Positions 51,385 to 59,713 of a stretch of DNA of 64,000 bases are shown piece after piece; position 1 is the stretch's first letter, and each line of letters opens with the position of its first letter. The notes under the pieces were generated by a model. That model saw nothing but the letters and a program-made list of their open reading frames with translations. It was not told the DNA's origin and searched no databases. The DNA is from JAEUIZ01 sp046155605 (lineage in GTDB: Bacteria > Planctomycetota > Phycisphaerae > Phycisphaerales > UBA1924): NCBI GenBank assembly GCA_046155605.1, contig JBJXFQ010000054.1:24717-88716 (forward strand), written 5' to 3'. Both the position numbers and the translations under genes were made by a program.

Positions 51385-52077
51385 TCATCCGGCCAGCGAT
51401 CGTGCCACCGCGCTCCGCGCCAAAATCTCCGCCGCGTCATAGATCGGCAACCGCGAGTTCTCCTTCGTCACCAGCAGCGGGGCCTCGCTGCACCCCAGAA
51501 TCACCCCCTGGCACCCGCGATCCGCAAACTCGTCAATCACCCGAAGCACCAACGAGAGCGATTGCGGCCTGATATCGCCGAAAATCAGTTCTTTGAAAAT
51601 AATGCGATCCAGTGCATCTGCCCGCTCCTGATCCGGCGTCAGCAACTGCACGCCGCGCAAACCCAAGTGCGTCTGGTAGGTCGAGCCGGTTGTCACCATC
51701 TTGGTGCCGATGAGCCCGACAACTTTCCGACCCTCCGATTCCACCTCTCTTGCCACAAGTTCGGGAATAGTTAGCCACGGGATCGGTGAACCCGCCTCCG
51801 CGAGATGCACCGCGTGCTGCACCGCGTTGTCCGGCGTGAGACAAAAATCCGCCCCGATGCTGGCCAGCATCGTCGCCGATCGACGAAGCAACTCGCCGAC
51901 CGCGTGCCAATCCTGTGCCGCGAGTGCATCGATGTACTTTGCCAGCGGTTCGTTGTGAAGCGAGACGCGCGGGTGGAGGTGCGGGTCGAGTTGGTGCGAG
52001 GCGAGTCGGAAGATCTGTCGATAGAACAGGGCCGCGCCTTCGGGACTCACCGCCACGATGCCGATGTGCTTCGCCAC
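51385..52077 (-). CDS. Aspartate/glutamate racemase family protein
   Basis: The GTG at 52077 (VAKHIGIVAVSPEGAALFYRQ) is the likely start; the longer in-frame reading is not racemase-like. The 230-residue product has the two cysteine-containing motifs of the family: ADFCLTPDNAVQHA (Cys in the first position, with a PDN instead of CNT) and VILGCSEAPLLV. LIGTKMVTTGSTYQ lies between. It most likely interconverts D- and L-aspartate or a related acid. Both catalytic cysteines appear present. Confidence 0.85.
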   Translation of the reverse strand: MAKHIGIVAVSPEGAALFYRQIFRLASHQLDPHLHPRVSLHNEPLAKYIDALAAQDWHAVGELLRRSATMLASIGADFCLTPDNAVQHAVHLAEAGSPIPWLTIPELVAREVESEGRKVVGLIGTKMVTTGSTYQTHLGLRGVQLLTPDQERADALDRIIFKELIFGDIRPQSLSLVLRVIDEFADRGCQGVILGCSEAPLLVTKENSRLPIYDAAEILARSAVARSLAG

Positions 52078-52123
52078 CGTGCAAGCGTACCGCGCTCGTG
52101 AACCCGCGGAGGTGTTGAGTCTG

Positions 52124-52129
52124 TATAAT
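52124..52129 (+). promoter_or_regulatory. Perfect -10 box (TATAAT) upstream of the 52234 gene
   Basis: TATAAT at 52124-52129 is a perfect sigma-70 -10 element, rare in this GC-rich sequence. No good -35 is present at 17 bases. It would start transcription near 52136, about 100 bases before the membrane-protein ATG. Confidence 0.45.
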
Positions 52130-52233
52130 TCCGGCAACCGGGGAGGATGCACGCGGAAGCACGATGGCGGAGGCCGACCGATGCGCAGCACGAGCATCGC
52201 GGCTGAGGTGTGCGGCAAACGCAAGGAGGAACA

Positions 52234-52794
52234 ATGGGCGCGGAGACACCCAACGGAGGCCTGCCCGAGGGCGAGGAGCGCCGCGACGACCTCGACGACA
52301 CGGTCGCCGAGGACCTCGTTCTCGCGGAAGATGGCCCCAAGATCACGCCCAAGCGCGCGGGCGCGGACGTCAATCTCGACGAGGTCTTCGACTCATCCAC
52401 CCCGGCCGTCGAGAGTTCGTCGACGTGGAAGTACGACCCAGAGGCCGGGCGTTCGGATGTGGCGATTAAAATCCGCGCCGCGCGCGAGGCCGTGCATGCC
52501 GCCGTGGGCACGCCCTTCGGCAAGTTCGTCGTTTCCCTCGTGCTCGGGCTCGCAGCCGTCTCTGTTGCCATCATGGCCGCCATCCGCCAGGAGCGCAACT
52601 ACATCATCGCCGCGGCCATCCTCGTCCCCCCGGCCGCATGGCTCGTCTATTCGCGCTACAACGCCTGGCTCGGGCACAAACGCTACATGTACCGCCTCCT
52701 CGAAACCCTCGGCGAAGACGTCTCCGGCTTTGATCCCCACCGCGTCAACCGCAAGATCGGCACCGCGATCGACGGCAAGCGACGGAAGGGATAA
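52234..52794 (+). CDS. Uncharacterised membrane protein with acidic N-terminus
   Basis: The ATG at 52234 follows an AAGGAGGA ribosome site. The 186-residue protein has a Glu/Asp-rich N-terminal 60 residues (EGEERRDDLDDTVAEDLVLA). An amphipathic helix RSDVAIKIRAAREAVHAAV follows, then two membrane helices (about 102-120 and 127-145) and a basic C-terminal tail (RKIGTAIDGKRRKG). No motif I recognise. Confidence 0.75.
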   Translation: MGAETPNGGLPEGEERRDDLDDTVAEDLVLAEDGPKITPKRAGADVNLDEVFDSSTPAVESSSTWKYDPEAGRSDVAIKIRAAREAVHAAVGTPFGKFVVSLVLGLAAVSVAIMAAIRQERNYIIAAAILVPPAAWLVYSRYNAWLGHKRYMYRLLETLGEDVSGFDPHRVNRKIGTAIDGKRRKG

Positions 52795-52847
52795 ACCCGC
52801 CTCCAACGAGCGCGTCGAACGAGCCGCAAGCGTCAGCGAGCGGGCTC

Positions 52848-53789
52848 ATGAAGCACTGGCGTGTTTCATACACTGTCGCCGTGCCTCCCATTCACGTCCT
52901 CATCTGCACGCACACACCGCGGGGGCTCGCACGCTCCCTGGCCGCAACCATCGCGCAGCAGCCCGCGAGCATCGTGGTCAGCAGCGATGCGGAAGATGAG
53001 GCAATCTCGGACGTGGTCCGCGAGGCGTCGGCGCACGCGCCGATGCCGCTAGGCGTGGTGACGCGTCCGCACCAGGGCCAGAGCCGCTCCGCCCAGGTCC
53101 GTAACAACGCGGCGCGGATGCTGGTGAGTGCCGGGCTCGGGGGGCCGGGCGCGGTGCTGGCGTTTCTGGACGGCGATTGCTGCCCCATGCCGGGCTGGCG
53201 CGACGCGATCGAGCGTGCGATGTCGCGCGCGGACCTGGCCATCGGCTTTCGCATCGATCTGACCCGCGAGCAGACGGATGCCTATGACGATTCGCTCGTT
53301 GCTGACGGTTCGCAGCGCCTGCCGGTCGAGCCAACGGCCGATCAATGGGTGAAATTGCGAGCCCGCGACCGCCGGTATCGTCGGCACGCGCTCCTTCGGC
53401 GGCTGGGGCTCGTCAAGGGTCACAAGCCAAAGGTCCTGAGCGCAAACTTCGCGGTCACGCTCGATCTCTATCGCCGCGTCAACGGGTTCGACGAGGAATA
53501 CCTCGGCTATGGCGGCGAGGATGACGACCTGGGCCGACGGGTTTACGCCGCGGGCGGCCGACCCGCGATCGTCGTCGCCTCGGCGATCGTCCTTCACCAG
53601 TGGCACGCGACTCGCGCCGCGGCAAAGTGGGAAGACTCGCCGGGGATCGCCCGATTCCGCGCCGGCGGGCCGACACGCTGCAAGCGCGGGCTTGAGAATC
53701 CGTATCCGCAGCCCACGCCTCGAGAGTCATGGATGAACGCGAAAGCGCGGGTCGAAGCGCAGCCGAGTCCAGCAGCGTTCACAAACTGA
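52848..53789 (+). CDS. Glycosyltransferase family 2-like protein
   Basis: The 313-residue protein (ATG 52848, or GTG 52881) has a GT-A fold: VLICTHTPRGLARSLAATIA, an acidic nucleotide-binding VLAFLDGDCCPMPGWRDAIE (DGD replacing DxD), and VNGFDEEYLGYGGEDDDLGRR, the ED motif region typical of galactosyltransferase-like family 2 enzymes. It probably adds a sugar to a surface glycan. Follows the membrane protein by 53 bases. Confidence 0.8.
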   Translation: MKHWRVSYTVAVPPIHVLICTHTPRGLARSLAATIAQQPASIVVSSDAEDEAISDVVREASAHAPMPLGVVTRPHQGQSRSAQVRNNAARMLVSAGLGGPGAVLAFLDGDCCPMPGWRDAIERAMSRADLAIGFRIDLTREQTDAYDDSLVADGSQRLPVEPTADQWVKLRARDRRYRRHALLRRLGLVKGHKPKVLSANFAVTLDLYRRVNGFDEEYLGYGGEDDDLGRRVYAAGGRPAIVVASAIVLHQWHATRAAAKWEDSPGIARFRAGGPTRCKRGLENPYPQPTPRESWMNAKARVEAQPSPAAFTN

Positions 53790-53791
53790 AT

Positions 53792-54589
53792 CTACGCCGC
53801 CTCTTCGCGTGCTTCGCAGGTGCCCGCCACGCCGTCGCGGGTCACGATGAAAAGGTCAGACGTGATCGGATACGGCAGCCGCCGATAGTCGTGGCGGACG
53901 CGATCCTGAAGCCGCTTGACGAATGGATCAGGCCCGGGCGAGATGGCGAGGAACATGTCCCGCGCCGGGAGGGCGACGTAAAAGTTCGAGCCCAGGCGCG
54001 GGGCGAGGCGTGTGAAGAGGTCAGAGAGCAGGAGCCGGGCCGCGTCGTAGCCGTCCTGTTCGGAGAGGAGGATGGCCTTGCCGCCCTCTTTGCTCTCGAC
54101 GAGTTGCACTTCGAGTTCGGGGGCATAGCCGTCGAGGTTCTCTCGGGCGATCTCTTCGAGTTCGTCGGTGGTGAGTCGCCAGCGGATCATCTGCTCGGTG
54201 GTGATGCTCACGGTCATCTGCGGCAAGTCGATCACGAACACGACGACTGTTCCGTTGACAAACGGCACATGCGCGACCATCTCGCGCGACAGATGCTGGA
54301 AGATGCCTTCGGGCTGGATGCGAGGCATGATCCGCGACCGCGCGAAGTCGAGCGAGACGTTGCCGAGTTGCGAGGCGTCCCCGGCGAACAGTTGGTCGAG
54401 GTAGTGCTCCACGATCTCCGGCCCTCGATCGGGCTCGTGGTTGACCATCCGGAAGAGGTTCTCAAGGTCAAGCCGCCGGCCGTTGACGATCAACTCGCGC
54501 GGCCCGACCAACTCGACCTCGTACCCCGGTTGGAGCCGCTTCAAGAGCGAAGCGACATGCTCGGCAAACTCGTCGTGGGTCCCATCCAT
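53792..54589 (-). CDS. DUF1444-like protein
   Basis: From the ATG at 54589 the 265-residue protein has MDGTHDEFAEHVASLLKRL, LDLENLFRMVNHEPDRGPEI and later VVVFVIDLPQMTVSITTEQM and EEIARENLDGYAPELEVQLV, resembling DUF1444 (YtpQ) proteins. No catalytic motif is known. It ends only two bases from the convergent glycosyltransferase stop. Confidence 0.6.
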   Translation of the reverse strand: MDGTHDEFAEHVASLLKRLQPGYEVELVGPRELIVNGRRLDLENLFRMVNHEPDRGPEIVEHYLDQLFAGDASQLGNVSLDFARSRIMPRIQPEGIFQHLSREMVAHVPFVNGTVVVFVIDLPQMTVSITTEQMIRWRLTTDELEEIARENLDGYAPELEVQLVESKEGGKAILLSEQDGYDAARLLLSDLFTRLAPRLGSNFYVALPARDMFLAISPGPDPFVKRLQDRVRHDYRRLPYPITSDLFIVTRDGVAGTCEAREEAA

Positions 54590-54779
54590 GGACACACCCC
54601 TGGAAATCGCTTGGAAGCCCTCCACCCGAGCCCCGGCCGCGATCGCCCCGTGTATCGTCCATCCGATACGTCAAATGAACGTGGCGGTTCTGTTCCGGCA
54701 CCGGAACCAGCGTTCGCCCCCGGGCCGGTAACTCACAGCCCCTTGCCGGGTTCTCCCAAAGCGCCACAACCGCGCCGGT

Positions 54780-54807
54780 TTGGCGCGGAGGCAGGTGCTG
54801 GTATAGA
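54780..54807 (+). promoter_or_regulatory. Probable sigma-70 promoter of acpP-fabF
   Basis: TTGGCG (54780-54785), a 16-base spacer and TATAGA (54802-54807) lie 53 bases upstream of the ACP start. The gap to the DUF1444 gene on the other strand makes this a divergent promoter region. Confidence 0.4.
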
Positions 54808-54860
54808 ATCGACCCTTCGCCGGGGCCATGGGACGGACCCTCGGCCATGGAGACCCGACC

Positions 54861-55109
54861 GTGACCGAACAAGAAATCGAAGCGAAGGTGATCCGGATCG
54901 TGGCCGACCAACTCGGGGCGGACCCGGCCAAGGTCAGTCGCAGCACCAGCTTTGTCGACGACCTCAACGCGGACAGCCTCGATCAGGTCGAACTCGTCAT
55001 GGAGTTCGAGGACGAGTTCGAGACCTCAATCCCCGACGAGCAGGCCGAGAAGATCAAGACGGTGGGACAGGCCATCGACTTCATCAAGCAGGCTCACGGC
55101 GTCGAGTAG
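54861..55109 (+). CDS. acpP: Acyl carrier protein
   Basis: I chose the GTG at 54861 (TEQEIEAKVIRIVADQL), with a GGAG site 8 bases upstream, over an ATG at 54828 that adds an atypical leader. The 82-residue product has the phosphopantetheine site NADSLDQVEL (Ser39) and the helical core SFVDDLNADS and VELVMEFEDEFETSIPDEQA. It carries growing acyl chains in fatty acid synthesis. fabF follows 32 bases later, the standard arrangement. Confidence 0.95.
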   Translation: MTEQEIEAKVIRIVADQLGADPAKVSRSTSFVDDLNADSLDQVELVMEFEDEFETSIPDEQAEKIKTVGQAIDFIKQAHGVE

Positions 55110-55141
55110 CACTCCGCTCGCGGAGCCGGAGGCTTCGTACC

Positions 55142-56416
55142 ATGACCCATACCCCGCGCGTCGTCATCACCGGCATGGGTGCGGTGTCCGACCTTGGCGG
55201 CGATGCCGCTTCGACCTGGGCCGGCATGCGCGAAGGTCGCAGCGGGATCGGACGCGTCGACCTCGCCGATTTCACTCGCTATCGCGACACCTGGACCTGT
55301 CGGATCGCAGGCATGGTTCGCGGGTTCGACCCGACCAAGCGCATCGAGCACCGTGAGGCCAAGCGCCTCGATCGCTTCACGCAACTGGGCGTCACCGCCG
55401 CCGTTGAGGCTGTCGAGCATTCCGGCATCAACTTTGCCTCCCTCGATCCCGAACGTTGCGGCGTGGTCATCGGATCGGGCATCGGCGGCATCGCCACGAT
55501 CGAAGAAGGCATCCACACCATGCTCGATCGCGGTCCCGATCGGCTCAGCCCGTTCACGGTCCCGCGGCTCATGGTCAACGCCGTCACCGGTAACCTCTCG
55601 ATCCGCTACCACCTCCTCGGACCGGCCGCGGCCCACGCGACGGCCTGCGCCAGCAGCGGACACGCCATTGCCGACGCGATGGGCTATCTCCGCCGAGGGA
55701 TGGCGGACGTGATGATCGCCGGTGGTGCCGAGGCCGCGGTTTCGCCGCTCTGTGTCGCCGCGTTTATGACGATGAAGGCGCTCTCCACGCGCAACGACGA
55801 GCCCGAGAAGGCCAGCCGTCCGTTTGATTCCGATCGTGACGGCTTCGTCCTGGGCGAAGGGGCCGCCATGCTCGTGCTCGAGACCGAAGAGCACGCGAAG
55901 CAGCGCGGCGCGACGATCTATGCCGAACTCCTCGGCTTCGGCAACAGTTCCGACGCCTCGCACATCACCGCCCCCGACCCGCAGGGCTTGGGCGCTGCCC
56001 GCTCGATGCGCTGGGCGCTCCGCGACGCCAAACTCAACCTCGACCAGATCGACTACATCAACGCGCACGGCACGTCCACCCCGCTGGGCGATAAGGCCGA
56101 GGTCGCGGCGGTGCTCGGCCTCTTCGGCGGCCTGGCGCGCAAGAGCGCCGGCGGCCGACTCATGATGAGTTCGACCAAGTCCATGCACGGGCACACGCTG
56201 GGTGCCTCGGGCGCGCTCGAATCCATTGCCTGCATCCATGCCGTGCGAGACGGGATCATCCCGCCGACCATCAACCTCGATAACCCGGACGAGGGCTTCG
56301 ATCTTGACCTGGTGCCGCACCACGCCCGTGAGCGCCGCGTCCGTTACGCCATGAACAACACCTTCGGCTTCGGCGGGCACAACGTCACGCTCATCATCGG
56401 GCGATACGACGGCTGA
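55142..56416 (+). CDS. fabF: Beta-ketoacyl-[acyl-carrier-protein] synthase II
   Basis: The 424-residue enzyme has the KAS II catalytic triad: ATACASSGHAIADAM (Cys169), INAHGTSTPLGDKAE (His309) and MHGHTLGASGALES (His351). It also has the N-terminal VVITGMGAVSDLGG and the terminal FGFGGHNVTLIIGRYD. It elongates acyl-ACPs in fatty acid synthesis, including the step that tunes chain length and cold response in other bacteria. Encoded directly after acpP. Confidence 0.96.
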   Translation: MTHTPRVVITGMGAVSDLGGDAASTWAGMREGRSGIGRVDLADFTRYRDTWTCRIAGMVRGFDPTKRIEHREAKRLDRFTQLGVTAAVEAVEHSGINFASLDPERCGVVIGSGIGGIATIEEGIHTMLDRGPDRLSPFTVPRLMVNAVTGNLSIRYHLLGPAAAHATACASSGHAIADAMGYLRRGMADVMIAGGAEAAVSPLCVAAFMTMKALSTRNDEPEKASRPFDSDRDGFVLGEGAAMLVLETEEHAKQRGATIYAELLGFGNSSDASHITAPDPQGLGAARSMRWALRDAKLNLDQIDYINAHGTSTPLGDKAEVAAVLGLFGGLARKSAGGRLMMSSTKSMHGHTLGASGALESIACIHAVRDGIIPPTINLDNPDEGFDLDLVPHHARERRVRYAMNNTFGFGGHNVTLIIGRYDG

Positions 56417-56470
56417 CGGCTGGCGAGCGAGAGTTGTGTGTCGATGGCATGAAGGAATATGACGGGCCGG

Positions 56471-56911
56471 TCAGAAGGCAAGTGAAAAACGCCCGCTTGG
56501 TCCGTCGTAGACCAAGAGGCACTCACTGAGCACATCTCGTCCCAGCAGCATGTCAATTCCTTGAACTCTCAGCGGCGCACAGCACACGGGGAAAGACCGC
56601 TCGAAGATGTGTTTCGTCTTCGCGTGGTAGAGCCAGATTGAAACGTCGTACACCGATTGAATCACTGGTTTACCTGACGTTGACGGAGTATGTACACGCG
56701 TGTACGAAACCGGCGAAAGTCCAAGCGCCGAACATATCTCGGGATCCACCACGCTGCCGCTTGCGCCGGTATCTACGAGCGCTTGAGCAAACTGAAGCGG
56801 GGGCAGCGGTTGCTTCGCATCGGTGAGCATTTGGCGAACAGGCCCGCTCACACCCACGGCCACTTGAATAATCGGACCCAGCGGCGCAATGTCAATAGTC
56901 AGGTGGGGCAT
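56471..56911 (-). CDS. Retropepsin-like aspartyl protease
   Basis: The 146-residue protein has one aspartyl protease motif ALVDTGASGSVVD, later GIDMLLGRDVL, and few other long conserved motifs. This fits a retroviral-type protease that works as a dimer. It lacks a signal peptide and is probably cytoplasmic. It overlaps the next gene by 13 bases; the small partner upstream may be coregulated. Substrates unknown. Confidence 0.75.
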   Translation of the reverse strand: MPHLTIDIAPLGPIIQVAVGVSGPVRQMLTDAKQPLPPLQFAQALVDTGASGSVVDPEICSALGLSPVSYTRVHTPSTSGKPVIQSVYDVSIWLYHAKTKHIFERSFPVCCAPLRVQGIDMLLGRDVLSECLLVYDGPSGRFSLAF

Positions 56912-57174
56912 TTGAAGGTGAGGTCTCGAGTGAAGTAGTTGGCCGTTTCGATCTCTTCGATCTTTTTCACCAGAAACGGCTTGCCAAGTCCGACTCGCTG
57001 ATACCCGACTTTGCAGGCGTCAGCCCACGTTGAGTACGTTCCCACGAGTTCATCACCGACGATCACAGCGTACTGACCCGCTTGATCCAAGAGAGTCGGA
57101 AGGAGAGCCTTGAACGTCTCCATCTCCTTTGCCAGCAAATTGGGAGCTTGATCAGCCATGGGGTTCACCGTCAT
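56899..57174 (-). CDS. Small protein coupled to retropepsin gene
   Basis: The 91-residue product has AKEMETFKALLPTLLDQAGQ, then YAVIVGDELVGTYSTWADAC and VGLGKPFLVKKIEEIE. This resembles short DUF5678-type proteins seen near aspartyl proteases, by pattern memory only. Its coding end overlaps the protease start by 13 bases, so the two are cotranscribed. Function unknown. Confidence 0.55.
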   Translation of the reverse strand: MTVNPMADQAPNLLAKEMETFKALLPTLLDQAGQYAVIVGDELVGTYSTWADACKVGYQRVGLGKPFLVKKIEEIETANYFTRDLTFKCPT

Positions 57175-57380
57175 CGTAGTCTCTCAGAATCGGCTATGGA
57201 ATGCCAGTCAAATCAGTCGCCTTCTAGATTCCAAACAGATTCCGGACTCTGCAGCCAACCGAATTGTTCATATCCATGGCGACAATTAGGTCAAACTGTG
57301 ACAGGCGCACCGCATTTTCGCCGGTCCCTTTCCCTCTTCGCCGCTCCACCCCGCGCCGTCTTTCCGCCGATATCCCTCTC

Positions 57381-57650
57381 GTGCCCTCCGATATCACGGC
57401 CATCCTGCGCCTCGAAGTCCCCATCATCGTGCAACTCGCCGAGCGGTCGATGAAGGTGAGCGAGATCATCGGCCTCGTCCCCGGTGCCATCATCGAACTC
57501 CCCAAGTCCGCCGAGGAGGAACTCGACGTGCTGGTGAACAACAAGTGCGTCGGCCAAGGCGAGGCCGTCAAGGTCGGCGAGAACTTCGGCGTCCGAATCT
57601 CCACGATCGGCGACGCCAAAGACCGCATCGCGGCGCTGGGCGGGGAGTAG
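57381..57650 (+). CDS. FliN-like SpoA domain protein
   Basis: The start is taken as GTG at 57381 (VPSDITAILRLEVPIIVQLA); an upstream ATG at 57264 adds a doubtful 39 residues. The 89-residue product is a bare SpoA/FliN C-terminal domain: ILRLEVPIIVQLAERSMKVSE, VPGAIIELPKSAEEELDVLV, NNKCVGQGEAVKVGENFGVR. FliN forms the flagellar motor switch ring. No flagellar gene is nearby, so it may be a moonlighting or secretion-system (YscQ-like) relative. The start lacks a good ribosome site. Confidence 0.7.
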   Translation: MPSDITAILRLEVPIIVQLAERSMKVSEIIGLVPGAIIELPKSAEEELDVLVNNKCVGQGEAVKVGENFGVRISTIGDAKDRIAALGGE

Positions 57651-57706
57651 CCGTATCGAAGCTGGGTGGTTGTCTGCCAGTGCCCGATAATGCTGCCAGA
57701 TCCCGC

Positions 57707-57734
57707 TTGACAGCCCCTTGATCGGCGGTACGCT
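57707..57734 (+). promoter_or_regulatory. Candidate promoter of frameshifted metalloprotease
   Basis: A perfect TTGACA lies at 57707-57712. With a 16-base spacer the weak -10 TACGCT follows at 57729-57734. The GGAGGTGG ribosome site and ATG at 57782 follow it. Confidence 0.35.
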
Positions 57735-57781
57735 GCAACATTCGTACAGGCTCGGATCACCCCGTACATTGGAGGTGGAGC

Positions 57782-58195
57782 ATGTCGTTTCGCGTCAATC
57801 TCGATCGTCGTGCTTTGGTATTTGCAAGCACGTTGATTCTCTCCCTTATGGGCGCGCCAGCTGCGGCGCGGCAGAATCAGGCCCTGGATGCTCTTCGCGA
57901 GGCGTATCCCGGCGTGCGAGTGCATGTCGAAGGCCGCAGAATCGCTGCGATCTACGGCGTTCCGATGACGCCAGGCGGCTCCCCCGCCGAGGCCGCCGCA
58001 ACTTTCCTTTCTGCGCATTCCGAAGCCTTTGGCATCGGAATTCCTACGCTCACGCGGACATGGCAAGCCAAGCCGCGTGAAGGGCATCTGAACACGTTCG
58101 CGTACACCCAGACCATCGAGGGCTACCGCGTTGTGGGGGCGCTGCTTCGCATCGGAGTGCTGGATTCCGATCCTCCCCGCGTTTCCTTCGCCTAG
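57782..58195 (+). CDS. Metalloprotease N-terminal (FTP-like propeptide) fragment, frameshifted
   Basis: The first part of a split gene, with GGAGGTGG ribosome site. The 137 residues hold a signal peptide (VFASTLILSLMGAPAAARQ) and an FTP propeptide-like domain (LREAYPGVRVHVEGRRI, IPTLTRTWQAKPREGHLNTF in part, YTQTIEGYRVVGALLRIGVL). The stop TAG at 58193-58195 comes where the protein should continue in the +1 frame as RGRLAKRP. A single extra base near 58190 would explain it. Likely the 5' part of the protease that follows. Confidence 0.6.
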   Translation: MSFRVNLDRRALVFASTLILSLMGAPAAARQNQALDALREAYPGVRVHVEGRRIAAIYGVPMTPGGSPAEAAATFLSAHSEAFGIGIPTLTRTWQAKPREGHLNTFAYTQTIEGYRVVGALLRIGVLDSDPPRVSFA

Positions 58196-59699
58196 GGGGA
58201 GACTCGCGAAACGTCCGCCGACAGGCCCGGAGGGCGTCCTTGTCAACGCACAGGCCGCGTCGATCCTCGCCCTCGCGACACCTGGCTATGGATTGCTGCA
58301 AACCCGCGGCGAACCGGAGTTGGTGGTTCTCCTCGGCAACACGCCCGATGATGACGCTTGGGCGTGGCGCGTGCCGGTCCAATCCGCCGGTCGGCCCTTC
58401 GGCGATCCTCGCTCGATCAATATCAACGGCAGAACCGGCCTTTTCATGCGGGCCGACGATGAGTTCATGAACCTTGACGTGACCGGAACCGTCCGCGGCT
58501 ACGCCACGCCGTACAGCGGCCATCTGCCACATATTCCGGGCACCAATGACCCGGTGCTCACCCCGTTGCCCGAGGTCCGAGTTAGCGCCACAATCATCGG
58601 CGGCGGCGCGCCGGTCGTCTACACGGCCGCAAATGGCACATATACCGTTACGATCGGAGGCTCGGGACAGGCGGTCAATGTCAATGCAACGGTTGGACCG
58701 CTAATCGCAGCTGCTGGGCTCTATGTCACTATCGTAGACGCACGAGACGACACCACCTTTCCACCCCCGGGCCTTTCTAGCTGTGTTGCGGACCCAATTT
58801 CCGCGCTCTCTGCATCTGCTTCAGTCACCAATCCCGCATCGAGTGTTACTCTTGATCTTCCTTACTCAGCGACGCCAGCGACTGTGGCCGAATATCATAC
58901 GGCCCAAGCGAATGCCGTCATTCATGCCCACCGATGCCGATACTATTTCGTAGATCGCCTGTATGCTGAAATTCCTGAACTCGAAAAACACTTGAGAATC
59001 ATCGTCAACTATCAATCATACTTTGGAGCGTGCGGTGGCGCGTTCTTGACAACGGACTGTGGGTCTGACGGCTCGTGGAACATCGTACTTGCAAGATCCG
59101 GACAGTTGCTTGGCGCGGGTCTAACCTGTCGCAACACATCATACAGCGGTATCATCGCGCATGAGTTTGGGCACTATATCCATACGGCCCTCGGCTTTCC
59201 AAATGGCACTGTTTCGCAGTCTTTTACTGAGGGATTCGCTGACGCCTACGCGATAATGGTCAATGATCGACGCGAGATCGGTCGAGCGATCCGCGACGAT
59301 GAAAGCAACCTTCGAGACGATCCGACGGACTCTACGATCAACTGCCAGTATCCGATAACCAACGGTTCGCCCGAAATCTGCCGTTGCTCGGGGCTGACAG
59401 GCGGAAGCCCACACAACGCTGGACAGTTGCTATCTGGTATTTGGCTGAGAATGATTGATGAGTTCCGCGGCGAGTATGGCGGCACGAACGGCCTTGAATA
59501 CGCCCGGAACCTTCATGTGCGATGGGCTTTGGTGACGGCTGCGCTACCTACAAGCAGTTGCAGTTCCGCAACTTGTGCCACACTCAACGAGGTTTTGCTT
59601 GCGGACGATAACGACGCGAATCTTCAGAACGGAACTCCAAACGACGATCTGATCTATGCCGCATTTGATGCACATAGTATTTCGCCTTGCATTGACTAA
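58131..59699 (+). CDS. Metalloprotease catalytic part (HEFGH), frameshifted from its propeptide
   Basis: The 522-residue reading frame begins inside the propeptide gene in the +1 frame, but its useful sequence starts near 58197 (GRLAKRPPTGPEGVLVNAQA). It has a thermolysin/fungalysin-type motif SGIIAHEFGHYIHTALGF, with the third ligand region SQSFTEGFADAYAIMVND about 20 residues later. A Cys-rich tail (CQYPITNGSPEICRCSG) and DNDANLQNGTPNDDL suggest calcium or disulfide stabilisation. Without a corrected frame it would lack a signal and start codon. Codon use in 58.7-59.7 kb is less GC-biased than the neighbours. Confidence 0.65.
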   Translation: MWGRCFASECWIPILPAFPSPRGRLAKRPPTGPEGVLVNAQAASILALATPGYGLLQTRGEPELVVLLGNTPDDDAWAWRVPVQSAGRPFGDPRSININGRTGLFMRADDEFMNLDVTGTVRGYATPYSGHLPHIPGTNDPVLTPLPEVRVSATIIGGGAPVVYTAANGTYTVTIGGSGQAVNVNATVGPLIAAAGLYVTIVDARDDTTFPPPGLSSCVADPISALSASASVTNPASSVTLDLPYSATPATVAEYHTAQANAVIHAHRCRYYFVDRLYAEIPELEKHLRIIVNYQSYFGACGGAFLTTDCGSDGSWNIVLARSGQLLGAGLTCRNTSYSGIIAHEFGHYIHTALGFPNGTVSQSFTEGFADAYAIMVNDRREIGRAIRDDESNLRDDPTDSTINCQYPITNGSPEICRCSGLTGGSPHNAGQLLSGIWLRMIDEFRGEYGGTNGLEYARNLHVRWALVTAALPTSSCSSATCATLNEVLLADDNDANLQNGTPNDDLIYAAFDAHSISPCID

Positions 59700-59713
59700 G
59701 AAAGAGAGTCGAT

